Assembly (NCBI GenBank): GCA_016214145.1
Contig: JACRPA010000002.1
Location: 496,001-560,000, forward strand
Length of the DNA stretch: 64,000 nucleotides
Source: Rhodocyclales bacterium
Lineage (GTDB): Bacteria; Pseudomonadota; Gammaproteobacteria; Burkholderiales; Rhodocyclaceae
Direction: 5' to 3'
The position numbers were made by a program, and so were the translations under genes. The notes under the pieces were generated by a model. That model saw only the letters and a list, made by a program, of their open reading frames with translations, made no database searches and had not been told where the DNA came from. Position 1 is the first letter of the stretch; each line of letters begins with the position of its first letter. Of the stretch, positions 43,326 to 52,577 are shown piece after piece.

Positions 43326-45377
43326 ATGGCTGCCGTTCATAACAAGAAAACGTCCTGCCCGATGCCGCTTTTCGCCGTCACCGTCTTCCTCTCCGCCTTC
43401 CTGCTGTTCCAGATCCAGCCGATGGTCGCCAAGATGATCCTGCCCTGGTTCGGCGGCTCGTCGTCGGTGTGGAGCACCTGCATGGTGTTCTTCCAGGCGG
43501 AATTGCTGCTCGGCTACCTCTACGTGCACTGGCTGCACGAGACGCTGGCGCCGCGCCGGCAGACGCTGGTGCACGTCGTGCTGCTGCTGGCGAGCCTGGC
43601 CACCCTGCCGGTGGCGGCCGACCCGTCCTGGAAGGAGGCGGCGCAGGCGCATCCGACGCTGAACGTGCTCGGCGTGCTGGCCACCGCGGTCGGCCTGCCC
43701 TACCTGCTGCTGTCGACCACCGGCCCGCTGATGCAGGCCTGGTACGCGCGCACCTTCGCCGGCGTGATGCCCTACCGGCTCTATGCGCTGTCGAACCTGG
43801 CCTCGATGCTGGCGCTGCTCAGCTACCCGGTGCTGGTGGAGCCCTTCCTGGAAGTGCGGGGCCAGTCGTTGGGCTGGTCGGCCGGCTACGCGCTCTTCGT
43901 CGTCGCCTGCTGCGCGACGGCGTGGTGGTCGTGGCGCTCGGTGTCGGCGGAGCGGGAGGCGGTTGCGGCCGCCCCGGCCGACGTGCCGCGCCCGACCTGG
44001 CGCGAGTGCCTGCTGTGGGCGGGCCTGGCGATGACGGCCTCGACCCTGCTGCTGGCGATGACGCGCCACCTGACGCAGGACGTCGCGCCGGTGCCCTTCC
44101 TCTGGGTGCTGCCGCTTTCCATCTACCTGGCGAGCTTCATCCTCTGCTTCGACGCGCCCCGCTACTACGTCCGCCCGCTCTTCCTCGCCGCCCTGCCGGC
44201 AGCCTTTTTCGGCCTGGACTGGATCATGGACGAAGGCATGCCCGTGCCGGCCATGATCGCGCTGATATCGGCCTCGCTGTTCGTCTTCTGCATGGTGTGC
44301 CACGGCGAGCTGGTGCGCAGGAAACCGCACCCGCGCCACCTGACGCTGTTCTACCTGATGCTCTCGCTCGGCGGCGCGCTGGGCGGCATCTTCGTCGGCC
44401 TCATCGCCCCGGCGGCGTTCACCGCCTACTTCGAGCTGCCCGTCGGGCTGTTCCTCTGCGCGCTGCTGGTGGCGGTCGTGCTGTGGCGGGAACTGCGCCG
44501 CCCGCTCTGGCGCGTGGTGTTGCTGCTGGCGTTGTGCGGCTACGGCGTCCGCCTCGGCATGGTGTCCATGGAATTCGTCGACGGCTACCGTCTCGTCGTG
44601 CGCAACTTCTACAGCCAGTTGCGCATCTCGGAAAGGCAGGACGGGGAGCTGGGCGTGAAACGCGTCATGGTGCACGGGCGCATCAACCACGGCGAGCAGT
44701 ACCTCGCCGCGGAGCACCGCCGCACGCCGACCACCTACTACTGCCACGAGTCCGGCGTCGGCCGCGCCATCTTCAGCCTGCCGCAGGAGCGGCCGCTCAA
44801 GCTCGGCATGCTCGGGCTCGGCGCCGGCACGCTGGCGGCCTACGGGCGCAAGGGCGACGAGATGCGCATCTACGAGATCAACGAGCAGGTGCTCGACCTG
44901 GCGCGCAGCGAGTTCTCCTACCTGGCCGATTCCCCCGCGCGCATCGTGCCGGTGCTGGGCGACGGGCGCCTGATGCTGGAGCGGGAAGCGGCGCAGGGCT
45001 TCGACCTCCTCGCCATCGATGCCTTCTCCGGGGATTCCATCCCGGCGCACCTGCTCACGCTGGAAGCCATGCAGGGCTACCTGCGCCACCTCAGGCCGGA
45101 CGGCATCCTTGCCGTGCACATCACCAACCGCTACCTCGACCTGCAGCCGGTGATGGCCGCCGCCGCGCGGCACTACGGCAAGACGGCGCTGCTCTACGCG
45201 CTGGAGCGGGACGACGACAACGACTTCTGCTTTACCTCGGACTGGGTGCTGATCATGAGCCCGGAGCGCGCCGCCGCGCTGCCGCTGGTGATGAACGACG
45301 GCGAGCCGCTCAAGCCGAGCCCCGGCTTCCGGCCGTGGACCGACGCCTTCTCGAACCTGTTCAGCGTGCTGAAATAA
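43326..45377 (+). CDS. Membrane-fused spermidine synthase-like protein
   Basis: A 683-residue protein. The first 400 residues hold about ten to eleven membrane helices (FAVTVFLSAFLLFQIQPMVAKMI, LGGALGGIFVGLIAPAAF), and the rest is a Rossmann methyltransferase fold like spermidine synthase: LKLGMLGLGAGTLAAYGRKGDEM, YEINEQVLDLA, VLGDGRLMLE and LLAIDAFSGDSIPAHLLT. Soluble polyamine synthase motifs for decarboxylated AdoMet are not clearly complete, so the reaction is uncertain. ATG 43326 is preferred to a TTG at 43305. Proteins of this design are widespread and largely uncharacterised. Confidence 0.85.
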   Translation: MAAVHNKKTSCPMPLFAVTVFLSAFLLFQIQPMVAKMILPWFGGSSSVWSTCMVFFQAELLLGYLYVHWLHETLAPRRQTLVHVVLLLASLATLPVAADPSWKEAAQAHPTLNVLGVLATAVGLPYLLLSTTGPLMQAWYARTFAGVMPYRLYALSNLASMLALLSYPVLVEPFLEVRGQSLGWSAGYALFVVACCATAWWSWRSVSAEREAVAAAPADVPRPTWRECLLWAGLAMTASTLLLAMTRHLTQDVAPVPFLWVLPLSIYLASFILCFDAPRYYVRPLFLAALPAAFFGLDWIMDEGMPVPAMIALISASLFVFCMVCHGELVRRKPHPRHLTLFYLMLSLGGALGGIFVGLIAPAAFTAYFELPVGLFLCALLVAVVLWRELRRPLWRVVLLLALCGYGVRLGMVSMEFVDGYRLVVRNFYSQLRISERQDGELGVKRVMVHGRINHGEQYLAAEHRRTPTTYYCHESGVGRAIFSLPQERPLKLGMLGLGAGTLAAYGRKGDEMRIYEINEQVLDLARSEFSYLADSPARIVPVLGDGRLMLEREAAQGFDLLAIDAFSGDSIPAHLLTLEAMQGYLRHLRPDGILAVHITNRYLDLQPVMAAAARHYGKTALLYALERDDDNDFCFTSDWVLIMSPERAAALPLVMNDGEPLKPSPGFRPWTDAFSNLFSVLK

Positions 45378-45722
45378 TATTGAACTTCGTAAATGTGCCT
45401 GACAGCCATTCCCGCGAAGCGGGAACACGGATGAGACGGATTTTTTCCAGTGTAGGAGCGGGCTTGCCCGCGATATCAGCCTTATCGCGGGCAAGCCCGC
45501 TCCTACAGGCAGGCGGATTCCATCACGAAGAATGCGGATCGGTCAGGAATCCGCGTCTATCCGTATGATCCGTGAAATCCGTGTCCATGGCCTTTGCGTG
45601 CGATGCAGGAGCGTTGCGCCCGGCATGAGCGCGGGTTTTCAAACCGGGCTGAACTTCGTTGGTCATCAGGAATATTTGTCAGCCCTTTACACAATGCTCA
45701 ATGGCAGAGTGATCCCGCGCCG
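45378..45722. other. Repeat-rich intergenic region
   Basis: A 345-bp gap without a supported gene. It holds a fragment of the GTCAT-type repeat (45403-45430) and a REP pair (45451-45507). An open frame from 45594 is in frame with the MFS gene, but its residues do not look like protein, so it is treated as leader. Confidence 0.6.
45451..45507. repeat. REP-type inverted repeat pair (TGTAGGAGCGGGCTTGCC type)
   Basis: Two perfect reverse-complement units (45451-45474 and 45484-45507) each containing GTAGGAGCGGGCTTGCCCGC, separated by 9 bp. This is the REP form abundant in pseudomonads and relatives, normally mobilised by RAYT transposases. None is encoded here. Confidence 0.9.
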
Positions 45723-46946
45723 ATGACTGCCGCCGCTGCCACCACAACGGTTCAGCCCCGCACCGACTGGCCGGCCGTGCTGGCGGCCGTCCTCTGCGGC
45801 GTGGCCGTCGCCATGAACGTCGGCAAGGTGCCCATCGCGATGAGCGAGCTGCGCGCCGAATTCGGCCTGTCGCTCGTCGCGGCCGGCTGGGTATCGTCGA
45901 TGATCAATACCCTGGGCGTGACGACCGCCCTGCTCTTCGGCCTGCTCGGCGACCGCCTCGGCGCGCTCAGGATGTGCCTGGCCGGGTTGTTCATCAGCGC
46001 ACTGGGCGGCATCGCCGCATTCCTCGCGGGCAGCGAAGCCGCGCTGCTGCTTTCGCGCTTTGCCGAAGGGGCCGGCGTGGTTGCCGTCGCCGTCTCGGCG
46101 CCGGCGCTGCTGAGCGCCGCCTGCGCCCCCCGCGACCGGCGCTTCGCCCTCGGCATCTGGAGCGGCTACCTGCCGGCCGGCGTCGGACTGGTCATGCTGC
46201 TGGCGCCGCTGATCATGCCGCCGGGAGGATGGCGCGGACTGTGGATGCTGACCCTGGCGGCCATCCTGCTGTCGGCGCTGGCGATCCACCGCGCGCGCGC
46301 CGCCTACCACCTCGCCCCCATTGCAGTGGAACGCCACCCCTTCGTCACGGCGAAGGAAGCCCTCTCGCAGCCGGAACCCTGGCTGCTGGCGCTGGCGATG
46401 GGCGCCTGGACCCTCCAGCACTACGCGCTGATCATCTGGCTGCCGACCTTCCTCCGCGAGCAGCGAGGCATGCCGACCGCCATGGCGGCGCTTCTGTCCT
46501 GCCTGATGGTGCTGGTCAACGTGCCCGGCAACCTGCTCGGCGGCAGCCTGCTGCATCGCAATTTCCGCCGCGGCAGCCTGATCGCCTTCGCCAGCCTGGT
46601 CACCGGACTGTCCGGCGTCGGCATTTTTCTCGATGTCTTTCCGGACGCCGTGCGCTACGCGCTGTGCCTGACGCTGTCCTTCACCGGGGGACTCATTCCG
46701 GCTTCCGTGCTTTCCGCCTCGGCGTGCTACGCGAGGACGCCGAAACAGATCGGAACGCTGCAAGGCCTGTTCATCCAGTGCGGCCAGATCGGCCCCTTCA
46801 TCGGCCCGCCGCTCATCGCCATGCTGGTGGCGGCCAGCGGGCTGTGGCGCGATGCGCTGATCGTCACCGGCAGCGCGGCCCTCCTCGGCGTTGCGCTGGG
46901 CCTGTGGATACGTCGCCGCGAGACGGCGCCGTCCTGCGCAGACTGA
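45723..46946 (+). CDS. MFS transporter (CynX/NimT-like)
   Basis: A 407-residue carrier with 12 predicted helices. Family marks include SSMINTLGVTTALLFGLLGDRLG (loop 2-3 motif), PALLSAACAPRDRRFALGIW, and FLREQRGMPTAMAALLSC in the second half. The cyanate/nitroimidazole transporter branch is the closest by appearance; substrate unknown. Its stop codon lies inside a bipartite repeat copy (46928-46950). It converges on the IclR gene with only 7 bp between the stops. Confidence 0.87.
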   Translation: MTAAAATTTVQPRTDWPAVLAAVLCGVAVAMNVGKVPIAMSELRAEFGLSLVAAGWVSSMINTLGVTTALLFGLLGDRLGALRMCLAGLFISALGGIAAFLAGSEAALLLSRFAEGAGVVAVAVSAPALLSAACAPRDRRFALGIWSGYLPAGVGLVMLLAPLIMPPGGWRGLWMLTLAAILLSALAIHRARAAYHLAPIAVERHPFVTAKEALSQPEPWLLALAMGAWTLQHYALIIWLPTFLREQRGMPTAMAALLSCLMVLVNVPGNLLGGSLLHRNFRRGSLIAFASLVTGLSGVGIFLDVFPDAVRYALCLTLSFTGGLIPASVLSASACYARTPKQIGTLQGLFIQCGQIGPFIGPPLIAMLVAASGLWRDALIVTGSAALLGVALGLWIRRRETAPSCAD

Positions 46947-46950
46947 CTTT
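46928..46950 (+). repeat. Bipartite repeat copy 7
   Basis: Exact match; the MFS transporter's TGA stop is the TGA of GACTGACTTT. Confidence 0.85.
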
Positions 46951-46953
46951 TCG

Positions 46954-47781
46954 TCACGCCCCGCCGCCGAGCGATTCCTCGATGCGCCGCACCAGTTCGA
47001 TCAGGCGCGGGCGGGCCTCGTTCATGAGGAATTCCGGCGACAGCGTGAAGGCCGGCCCGCCGCAATTGATCGACATCGGCGGCATGCCCAGGCCGGGACG
47101 GAAGGCGACGGCGATGGCGTTGACGTCCTTCTGCCAGGCGCCGAAGGAACAGCAGCAGCCCAGCTCGTGGTATTCCTTGATCCCCGCCTCGATGCCCTCG
47201 CGGATCTTCGGCCAGGCGAACTCGTCTAGCTCCCTGATGCGATCCATCAGATCGTGGCGCTCGCCGTCGGAGGTGGCGGCGAGATAGGCACGACCCATGG
47301 CGGTGGAGGCAAGCGGAATGCGCGAGCCGACGTCGAGGCTGATGGTGATGGCCGACTGGCTGCGGCAGTGCTCGACGTAGATCATGCTGAGCCGGTCGCG
47401 CGTGCCGAGCGACACCGCCGCGCCGGAAAAATCCGCCAGGTCCTGCATCAATGGCCGCGCCAGCTGGCGCACATCGAGGCGCGCCAGCATCTTGCTGCCG
47501 AGCGCCAGGGTGGCGGTGCCGAGGCGGTATTTTCCCGAATCCTCGTCGTAGTGCAGGTAGCCGATGCGCGTCAGCGTGTAGGTGAGGCGCGAGACGGTCG
47601 ACTTCGGCAGGCTGCAGCGCTTGGCGATGTCGATGTTGCCGAGCAGCCGATCGCCTGAACGAAAACAGCCGAGCACCTCCAGCCCGCGCGACAGCGCGGT
47701 GACGAAATGGCGGTCCTCCTTGCCCTTGGGCGGCGCGGGCAGCACCTTGGGCACTTTGGTCTTCTTGCGGGTCAAGCTCAT
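46954..47781 (-). CDS. IclR-family transcriptional regulator
   Basis: A 275-residue regulator with an N-terminal winged helix (HFVTALSRGLEVLGCF, CSLPKSTVSRLTYTLTRIGYL) and an IclR effector domain (SLGTRDRLSMIYVEH, IPLASTAMGRAYLA, CCSFGAWQKDVNAIAVAF). It is a clear paralog of the IclR at 62514-63338. It diverges from the acyl-CoA dehydrogenase operon, which it probably controls. A REP-type pair lies in the 219-bp divergent gap. Confidence 0.92.
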   Translation of the reverse strand: MSLTRKKTKVPKVLPAPPKGKEDRHFVTALSRGLEVLGCFRSGDRLLGNIDIAKRCSLPKSTVSRLTYTLTRIGYLHYDEDSGKYRLGTATLALGSKMLARLDVRQLARPLMQDLADFSGAAVSLGTRDRLSMIYVEHCRSQSAITISLDVGSRIPLASTAMGRAYLAATSDGERHDLMDRIRELDEFAWPKIREGIEAGIKEYHELGCCCSFGAWQKDVNAIAVAFRPGLGMPPMSINCGGPAFTLSPEFLMNEARPRLIELVRRIEESLGGGA

Positions 47782-47810
47782 GTGTTCACCTCAAGGCCTT
47801 GGAACGCCAT

Positions 47811-47876
47811 TGTAGGAGCGGCGTCCACGCCGCGATTTTGGCGGCTGATTTCGCGGCGTGGACGCCGCTCCTACAA
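47811..47876. repeat. REP-type inverted repeat pair (TGTAGGAGCGGCGTCC type)
   Basis: TGTAGGAGCGGCGTCCACGC and its reverse complement flank a 15-bp centre. It is related to, but different in stem from, the pair at 45451-45507. It sits between the divergent IclR and acyl-CoA dehydrogenase genes. Confidence 0.9.
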
Positions 47877-48000
47877 GCTTGTTCTGCATAGCGGTACTTG
47901 CCGCTTTCCTGCATTTCTCCATTGACAGCTTAGCATGCGATGGGCAAGACTCGCACATCCTCGAAAGACATTGTTCCACCATGCAGTTCCATCACCAGAC

Positions 48001-49173
48001 ATGAACCTCGACTTCACCGATGCCGAAAACGCCTTCCGCGCGGAGGTGCGCGCCTTTGTGCGCGACAAGCTGCCGGACACGATCCGCGACAAGGTGGCCA
48101 GCGGATTGCATCTCACGCGCGACGAGCACCTGCAATGGCAGCGCCTCCTCTTCGAGCGCGGCGGCTGGAGCGGGCCCGGCTGGCCGAAGGCCTTCGGCGG
48201 GCCGGGCTGGAGCCCGGTCGAGCAGTACATCTTCGAGGAGGAATGCGCGCTCGGCGGCGCGCCGCGCCTGATCCCCTTCGGCATGAAGATGGTGGCGCCG
48301 GTCATCATGGCCTTCGGCAACCGCCGGCAGCAGGAGCGCTTCCTGCCGAAGATCCTCTCGGCGGAGGAATGGTGGTGCCAGGGCTATTCCGAGCCGGGCG
48401 CCGGCTCCGACCTCGCCTCGCTGCGCACGAGAGCGGTGAAGCGTGACGACAAGTACGTCGTCAACGGACAGAAGACCTGGAACACCCTCGGCCAGTACGC
48501 CGACTGGATTTTCTGCCTGGTGCGCACCGATCCGGAGGCCAAGGCGCAGCGCGGCATCTCCTTCCTGCTCATCGACATGAAGTCGCCCGGCATCACCGTG
48601 CGGCCGATCATCACCCTCGACGGCGCCCACGAGGTGAACGAGATCTGGTTCGAGGACGTCAAGGTGCCGGTCGAGAACCGCGTCGGCGAGGAGAACAAGG
48701 GCTGGACCTGCGCCAAGTTCCTGCTCGGCCACGAGCGCAGCAACATCGCCGGCATCGGCATCGCCAAGCGCGAGCTGGCGCGCGCGAAGCGCATCGCCGC
48801 CGCCGAAACCAAGCGCGGCCGGCCGCTCATCGAGGACCCGCTCTTCGCCGCGCGCCTCGCCGAGATCGAGATCGACCTGATGGCGCTGGAGATCACCAAC
48901 CTGCGCGTCCTCTCCGCCGAAGCGGAGAACAAGGCGCCCGGCCCGGAGGCCTCGATCCTGAAGATCAAGGGCACCGAATTGCAGCAGGCCATCAGCGAGC
49001 TGATCCTGCAGGCCGTCGGCCCCTATGCCCTGCCCTTCGGCAAGACGGCGCCAGGCCCGGCCCATGCCGCCAACCGCGCCGCCCAGTACCTCAACCTGCG
49101 CAAGCTGTCGATCTACGGCGGCTCGAACGAGATCCAGAAGAACATCGTCGCGCAGATGATTCTGGAGTTGTGA
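48001..49173 (+). CDS. Acyl-CoA dehydrogenase, PimC-like large subunit
   Basis: A 390-residue FAD enzyme. The dehydrogenase signatures are GYSEPGAGSDLASL and YVVNGQKTWNTLGQYADW in the middle domain and YGGSNEIQKNIVAQMIL at the C-terminus. PRLIPFGMKMVAPVIMAFG and EERSN-like GHERSNIAGIG are typical of the pimeloyl-CoA dehydrogenase large-subunit group. With the next gene (1 bp apart) it should form a heteromer acting on a dicarboxyl- or cyclic-acyl-CoA. The substrate is unknown. ATG 48001 is chosen over an upstream ATG in the leader. Confidence 0.9.
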   Translation: MNLDFTDAENAFRAEVRAFVRDKLPDTIRDKVASGLHLTRDEHLQWQRLLFERGGWSGPGWPKAFGGPGWSPVEQYIFEEECALGGAPRLIPFGMKMVAPVIMAFGNRRQQERFLPKILSAEEWWCQGYSEPGAGSDLASLRTRAVKRDDKYVVNGQKTWNTLGQYADWIFCLVRTDPEAKAQRGISFLLIDMKSPGITVRPIITLDGAHEVNEIWFEDVKVPVENRVGEENKGWTCAKFLLGHERSNIAGIGIAKRELARAKRIAAAETKRGRPLIEDPLFAARLAEIEIDLMALEITNLRVLSAEAENKAPGPEASILKIKGTELQQAISELILQAVGPYALPFGKTAPGPAHAANRAAQYLNLRKLSIYGGSNEIQKNIVAQMILEL

Positions 49174-49174
49174 G

Positions 49175-50281
49175 ATGGATTTTTCCTTCACCGAAGAGCA
49201 ACTGCTGCTCGAAGACACCGTCCGCCGCTTCGTGGCGAAGGACTACGCCTTCGAGAAGCGCCGCGCCATCCGCGCTTCAGCAGATGGCTGGAGCCGCGAC
49301 GCCTGGCAGGCGCTGGCGGATCTCGGCCTGCTGGCGCTGAACGTGCCGGAGGAACACGGCGGTCTCGGCGCCGGCCCGGTCGACACCATGCTCGTGATGA
49401 ACGCGCTCGGCCCGGGACTGCTGCTTGAACCGTATCTCGCCAGCGCCGTGGTGGGCACCGCGCTGTTGCGCGAATGCCCACCGCAAGCCGGCCTGCTGGA
49501 GCAGATGGCCGCGGGCGAGCGCATCGTCGTGCTCGCCCACGATGAGCCGGAAGCGCGCGGCAACCCGGGCTATGTGGCCACCCTTTGCCGTATCGAGGGG
49601 ACTGACTTTCTGCTCGACGGCCGCAAGTGCGTGGTGGCCCATGCCGCCGCGGCCGACGCCTTGATCGTTTCCGCCCGCCTCGAAGACGAGCTCGTGCTGT
49701 TTCTCGTGCCGCGCGACGCGCCGGGGCTGACGCTCGACGCCTATCCGACCCTGGACGGCACGCGGGCGGCGGAAGTGCATCTGGCCGGCGTGCGACTGCC
49801 GGCAAGCGCCCTCTTGCCGGCCGGCGCCGATGCGCTGGAACGCGCGCTGGACATCGGCCTCGCCGCGCTGTGCGCCGAGGCGGTCGGCATCATGCAGGCC
49901 ACCCTCGACGCCACGGTCGACTACCTGCGCACGCGCCAGCAGTTCGGCCAGCCGATCGGCCGCTTCCAGGCGCTGCAGCACCGCGCGGCGGACATGCTGC
50001 TGCATTACGAGCAGGCCAAGTCCATGAGCACTCTCGCCGCCATGCGCTGCACCTCGCAGGACGCCGCCCTGCGCCGCCGCGCCCTCTCCGCCGCCAAGGT
50101 GGCGATCGGCCGCGCCGCCCGCTTCATCGGCCAGCAGGCGGTGCAGCTGCACGGCGGCATGGGCATGAGCGACGAGTTCATCGTCAGCCACTGGTTCAAG
50201 CGCCTCACCGCCATCGAAATCGAGTTTGGCGACAGCGACACGCATCTGCAATACTTCATCGAAGCATCCGCCTTTTCCTGA
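49175..50281 (+). CDS. Acyl-CoA dehydrogenase, PimD-like small subunit
   Basis: A 368-residue partner of the preceding gene. MDFSFTEEQLLLEDTVRRF, LNVPEEHGGLGAGPVD, FGQPIGRFQALQHRAADM and QLHGGMGMSDEFIVSHWFKRL are standard family segments. The middle domain is weaker than in canonical members and lacks the strong GSD motif, as in other PimD-type subunits. A bipartite repeat copy (49587-49609) encodes part of CRIEGTDF. It is followed 10 bp later by the zinc alcohol dehydrogenase. Confidence 0.88.
   Translation: MDFSFTEEQLLLEDTVRRFVAKDYAFEKRRAIRASADGWSRDAWQALADLGLLALNVPEEHGGLGAGPVDTMLVMNALGPGLLLEPYLASAVVGTALLRECPPQAGLLEQMAAGERIVVLAHDEPEARGNPGYVATLCRIEGTDFLLDGRKCVVAHAAAADALIVSARLEDELVLFLVPRDAPGLTLDAYPTLDGTRAAEVHLAGVRLPASALLPAGADALERALDIGLAALCAEAVGIMQATLDATVDYLRTRQQFGQPIGRFQALQHRAADMLLHYEQAKSMSTLAAMRCTSQDAALRRRALSAAKVAIGRAARFIGQQAVQLHGGMGMSDEFIVSHWFKRLTAIEIEFGDSDTHLQYFIEASAFS
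49587..49609 (+). repeat. Bipartite repeat copy 8
   Basis: Exact match in the PimD-like acyl-CoA dehydrogenase coding region. Confidence 0.85.
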
Positions 50282-50291
50282 GGAATCCGCC

Positions 50292-51401
50292 ATGTCACAG
50301 CGCGCCAAGGCAGTCGTCTGCCGCGAAATCAACCAGCCCGTCGTCGTCGAGGAAATCGAGGTCGAATCGCCGCGCCGCGGCGAAGTCATGATCAGGCTCG
50401 CCGCCTGCGGCGTCTGCCACAGCGACTATTCCGTCACCACCGGCACCATCCCCTTCCCGCCGCCGGTGGTGCTCGGCCACGAGGGCGCCGGCATCGTCAT
50501 CGAAGTGGGCGAAGGCGTCACGGACATCGCCGTCGGCGACCACGTCGTCAGCGCTTTCGTCAGCATGTGCGGCAAGTGCCGCTACTGCCAGACCGGCCGA
50601 CCGCAATTGTGCGATCAGGCGGCCAAGGCCGCCTACACCCTGCCCGACGGCACGGTGCGCACGAAGGACCTGCAGGGCAATCCGCTCAACATCTTCTCCG
50701 GCTGCGGCGTCATGGCGGAAGTCGCCACGCTGCACACCGACAACGTGGTGAAGATCGACAAGGACATCCCGCTCGACCGCGCCGCGCTGGTGAGCTGCGG
50801 CGTGATGACCGGCGTCGGCGCGGTGGTGAACACGGCGCGCGTCGAGCCCGGCTCGGTGACGGTGGTGTTCGGCGCCGGCGGCGTCGGCCTCAACGCCATC
50901 CAGGGCTGCGCCATCGCTGGCGCGGCGATGATCGTGGCGGTGGACATGGCGGACGCCAAGCTGGAACTGGCGCGGCAATTCGGCGCCACGCACGTGCTGA
51001 ATGCGAAGACCGAGGAAAACGTCGTCAAGGCGCTGCGCAAGCTCACCGGCGGCGGCGCCGACTACGCCTTCGAGTGCGTCGGCTACGGCGAGATCGTCGC
51101 GCAGGCCTACGGCTGCCTGCGCAAGGGCGGCACGGCGGTAGTGGTCGGCGTCGCCGGCCAGAAGGACACCACCACCCTGCGCACCGCCAGCCTGACCTTC
51201 GAGGAGAAGACGCTCACCGGCAGCTATTTCGGCTCGGCGCGCCCGCGCGAGGATTTCCCGCGCCTGCTGGCGCTCTACCGCGCGAAGCGCCTCAAACTCG
51301 ACGAGCTCATCACGCGCACCTACACCATCGACGAAGCACCGCAGGCCTTCGCCGACCTGGCTTCGGGCAAGAACGCGCGCGGCGTCATCGTCTTCGGCTG
51401 A
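50292..51401 (+). CDS. Zinc-dependent alcohol dehydrogenase (class III-like)
   Basis: A 369-residue MDR-superfamily dehydrogenase. Catalytic zinc ligands are in ACGVCHSDYS and LGHEGAGIV, and structural zinc cysteines are in CGKCRYCQTGRPQLC. The NAD site is VVFGAGGVGLNAIQG. The length and SGCGVMAEVA segment resemble the formaldehyde/class III-type group, though glutathione dependence is not shown. It is third in an operon with two acyl-CoA dehydrogenases, so a primary alcohol or aldehyde in the same pathway is plausible. A strong terminator follows. Confidence 0.9.
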   Translation: MSQRAKAVVCREINQPVVVEEIEVESPRRGEVMIRLAACGVCHSDYSVTTGTIPFPPPVVLGHEGAGIVIEVGEGVTDIAVGDHVVSAFVSMCGKCRYCQTGRPQLCDQAAKAAYTLPDGTVRTKDLQGNPLNIFSGCGVMAEVATLHTDNVVKIDKDIPLDRAALVSCGVMTGVGAVVNTARVEPGSVTVVFGAGGVGLNAIQGCAIAGAAMIVAVDMADAKLELARQFGATHVLNAKTEENVVKALRKLTGGGADYAFECVGYGEIVAQAYGCLRKGGTAVVVGVAGQKDTTTLRTASLTFEEKTLTGSYFGSARPREDFPRLLALYRAKRLKLDELITRTYTIDEAPQAFADLASGKNARGVIVFG

Positions 51402-51416
51402 GCCATTTCACGGGCG

Positions 51417-51446
51417 AAAAAAAACCCCGGCAAGCCGGGGTTTTTT
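51417..51446. terminator. Bidirectional intrinsic terminator
   Basis: A run of A residues, CCCCGG-CAAG-CCGGGG and a run of T residues form a textbook two-way terminator between the plus-strand alcohol dehydrogenase and the minus-strand cold-shock gene. Confidence 0.95.
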
Positions 51447-51461
51447 CATGGGTGCTTCGGG

Positions 51462-51665
51462 TCAGAGGGGCTTGATGTTCGCCGCCTGCTTGCCCTTCGG
51501 GCCGGTCGCCTCGTCGTAGGAGACCTTCTGGCCTTCCTTGAGAGACTTGAAACCGCTCGACTGGATCGCGGAGAAGTGCGCGAAGAGATCCTCGCCGCCA
51601 TTGTCCGGGGTGATGAAGCCGAAGCCCTTGGCATCGTTGAACCACTTGACTGTACCTGTTGCCAT
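51462..51665 (-). CDS. Cold-shock protein, CspA family
   Basis: A 67-residue OB-fold RNA chaperone. RNP1 is KGFGFITP and RNP2 is [23 protein letters not shown] is the standard start. It is single-copy here with its own terminator and a long leader (the 51666-51841 gap), as is usual for csp genes whose leaders respond to temperature. Confidence 0.97.
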   Translation of the reverse strand: MATGTVKWFNDAKGFGFITPDNGGEDLFAHFSAIQSSGFKSLKEGQKVSYDEATGPKGKQAANIKPL

Positions 51666-51841
51666 ATTTCCTATCCTAAAAAAAATGAAGGGCGACTGCC
51701 CGACGGTTCGTTCGAATACCCAGAACCGAAATGGCAGTAGCGTACCGCATCATTCTGTAGCTTGAGTTCGAGCGAAACGGCATTGAACATGCAACTCGGC
51801 AATAAATCAAGCTTTTTTTGCAGATTCCGGACCCGGCCGGC

Positions 51842-52492
51842 TCAGGAGGCATTCAGGCTCTGGCGCAGGGCGTCGAGCAGCACCTCCGGCGGCTGCGCAC
51901 CGCCGATGCCGTAGCGGCCGCCGAAAATGAAGAAGGGCACGCCGGTGATGCCCATGCGCTGGCCGCGCTCGGCCTGGGCACGCACTTCGTCGGCATCCTC
52001 CCCGGAACGCAGGTAGGCCAGCGCGGCGGTTTCGTTCTCGCCGCATTCGCCGGCGAGGCGCGCCAGCACACCCGCGTCCCCGATGTTTTCGCCGTTGAGG
52101 AAGTGCGCGGCGAACAGCCGCTCGACCAGGGCGTTGGCATCGCCCGCCTTCTGCGCGCGGTGGATCAGGCGGTGGGCGCGCAGGGTGTTGGCGCGCAGTT
52201 CGATGCGCTCGAAGGCGAATTCAATGCCCGCGGATCGCCCTGCCTCGACGATCTGCGCCCAAATCTGCGCCAGCTTCTCCGGCCCGCCGAATTTCTTCTC
52301 GAGGAAGGGCCGGTAGGGTTCGCCCGCCTCCGGCGTGTCCGGGTTGAGGAAGTACGGCAGCCAGCGGATGCGCGGCGCAACATCGGGACGTTCGGCGCGC
52401 AGTTCACGCAGCGCCGCCTCCAGCCGGCGCTTGCCGATGAAGCACCAGGGGCAGACCACGTCGGAGACGATGTCGATATTCAGTACGCTCAT
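51842..52492 (-). CDS. DsbA-family oxidoreductase (FrnE-like)
   Basis: A 216-residue thioredoxin-fold protein without a signal peptide. The active site is SDVVCPWCFIGKRRLE (CPWC), and the cis-proline loop reads GITGVPFFIF. The FrnE/2-hydroxychromene isomerase-like cytoplasmic group fits best. ATG 52492 begins the conserved first strand (VLNIDIVSD). It may handle cytoplasmic disulfide or polyketide-type substrates; no specific partner is visible. Confidence 0.9.
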   Translation of the reverse strand: MSVLNIDIVSDVVCPWCFIGKRRLEAALRELRAERPDVAPRIRWLPYFLNPDTPEAGEPYRPFLEKKFGGPEKLAQIWAQIVEAGRSAGIEFAFERIELRANTLRAHRLIHRAQKAGDANALVERLFAAHFLNGENIGDAGVLARLAGECGENETAALAYLRSGEDADEVRAQAERGQRMGITGVPFFIFGGRYGIGGAQPPEVLLDALRQSLNAS

Positions 52493-52577
52493 CCTGTTTC
52501 CCTTAGATTCGCCCCGGCTCCCGTTCGTGGTGAGTAGGCGCGCAGCGCCGTATCGAACCATGAACGGGAGCCAGCCG

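Noticed and set aside
45594-45722. N-terminal extension of the MFS transporter from 45594
   Set aside because: The 43 extra residues have no helix or signal character and lie in repeat-rich leader DNA; ATG 45723 gives a normal carrier N-terminus.
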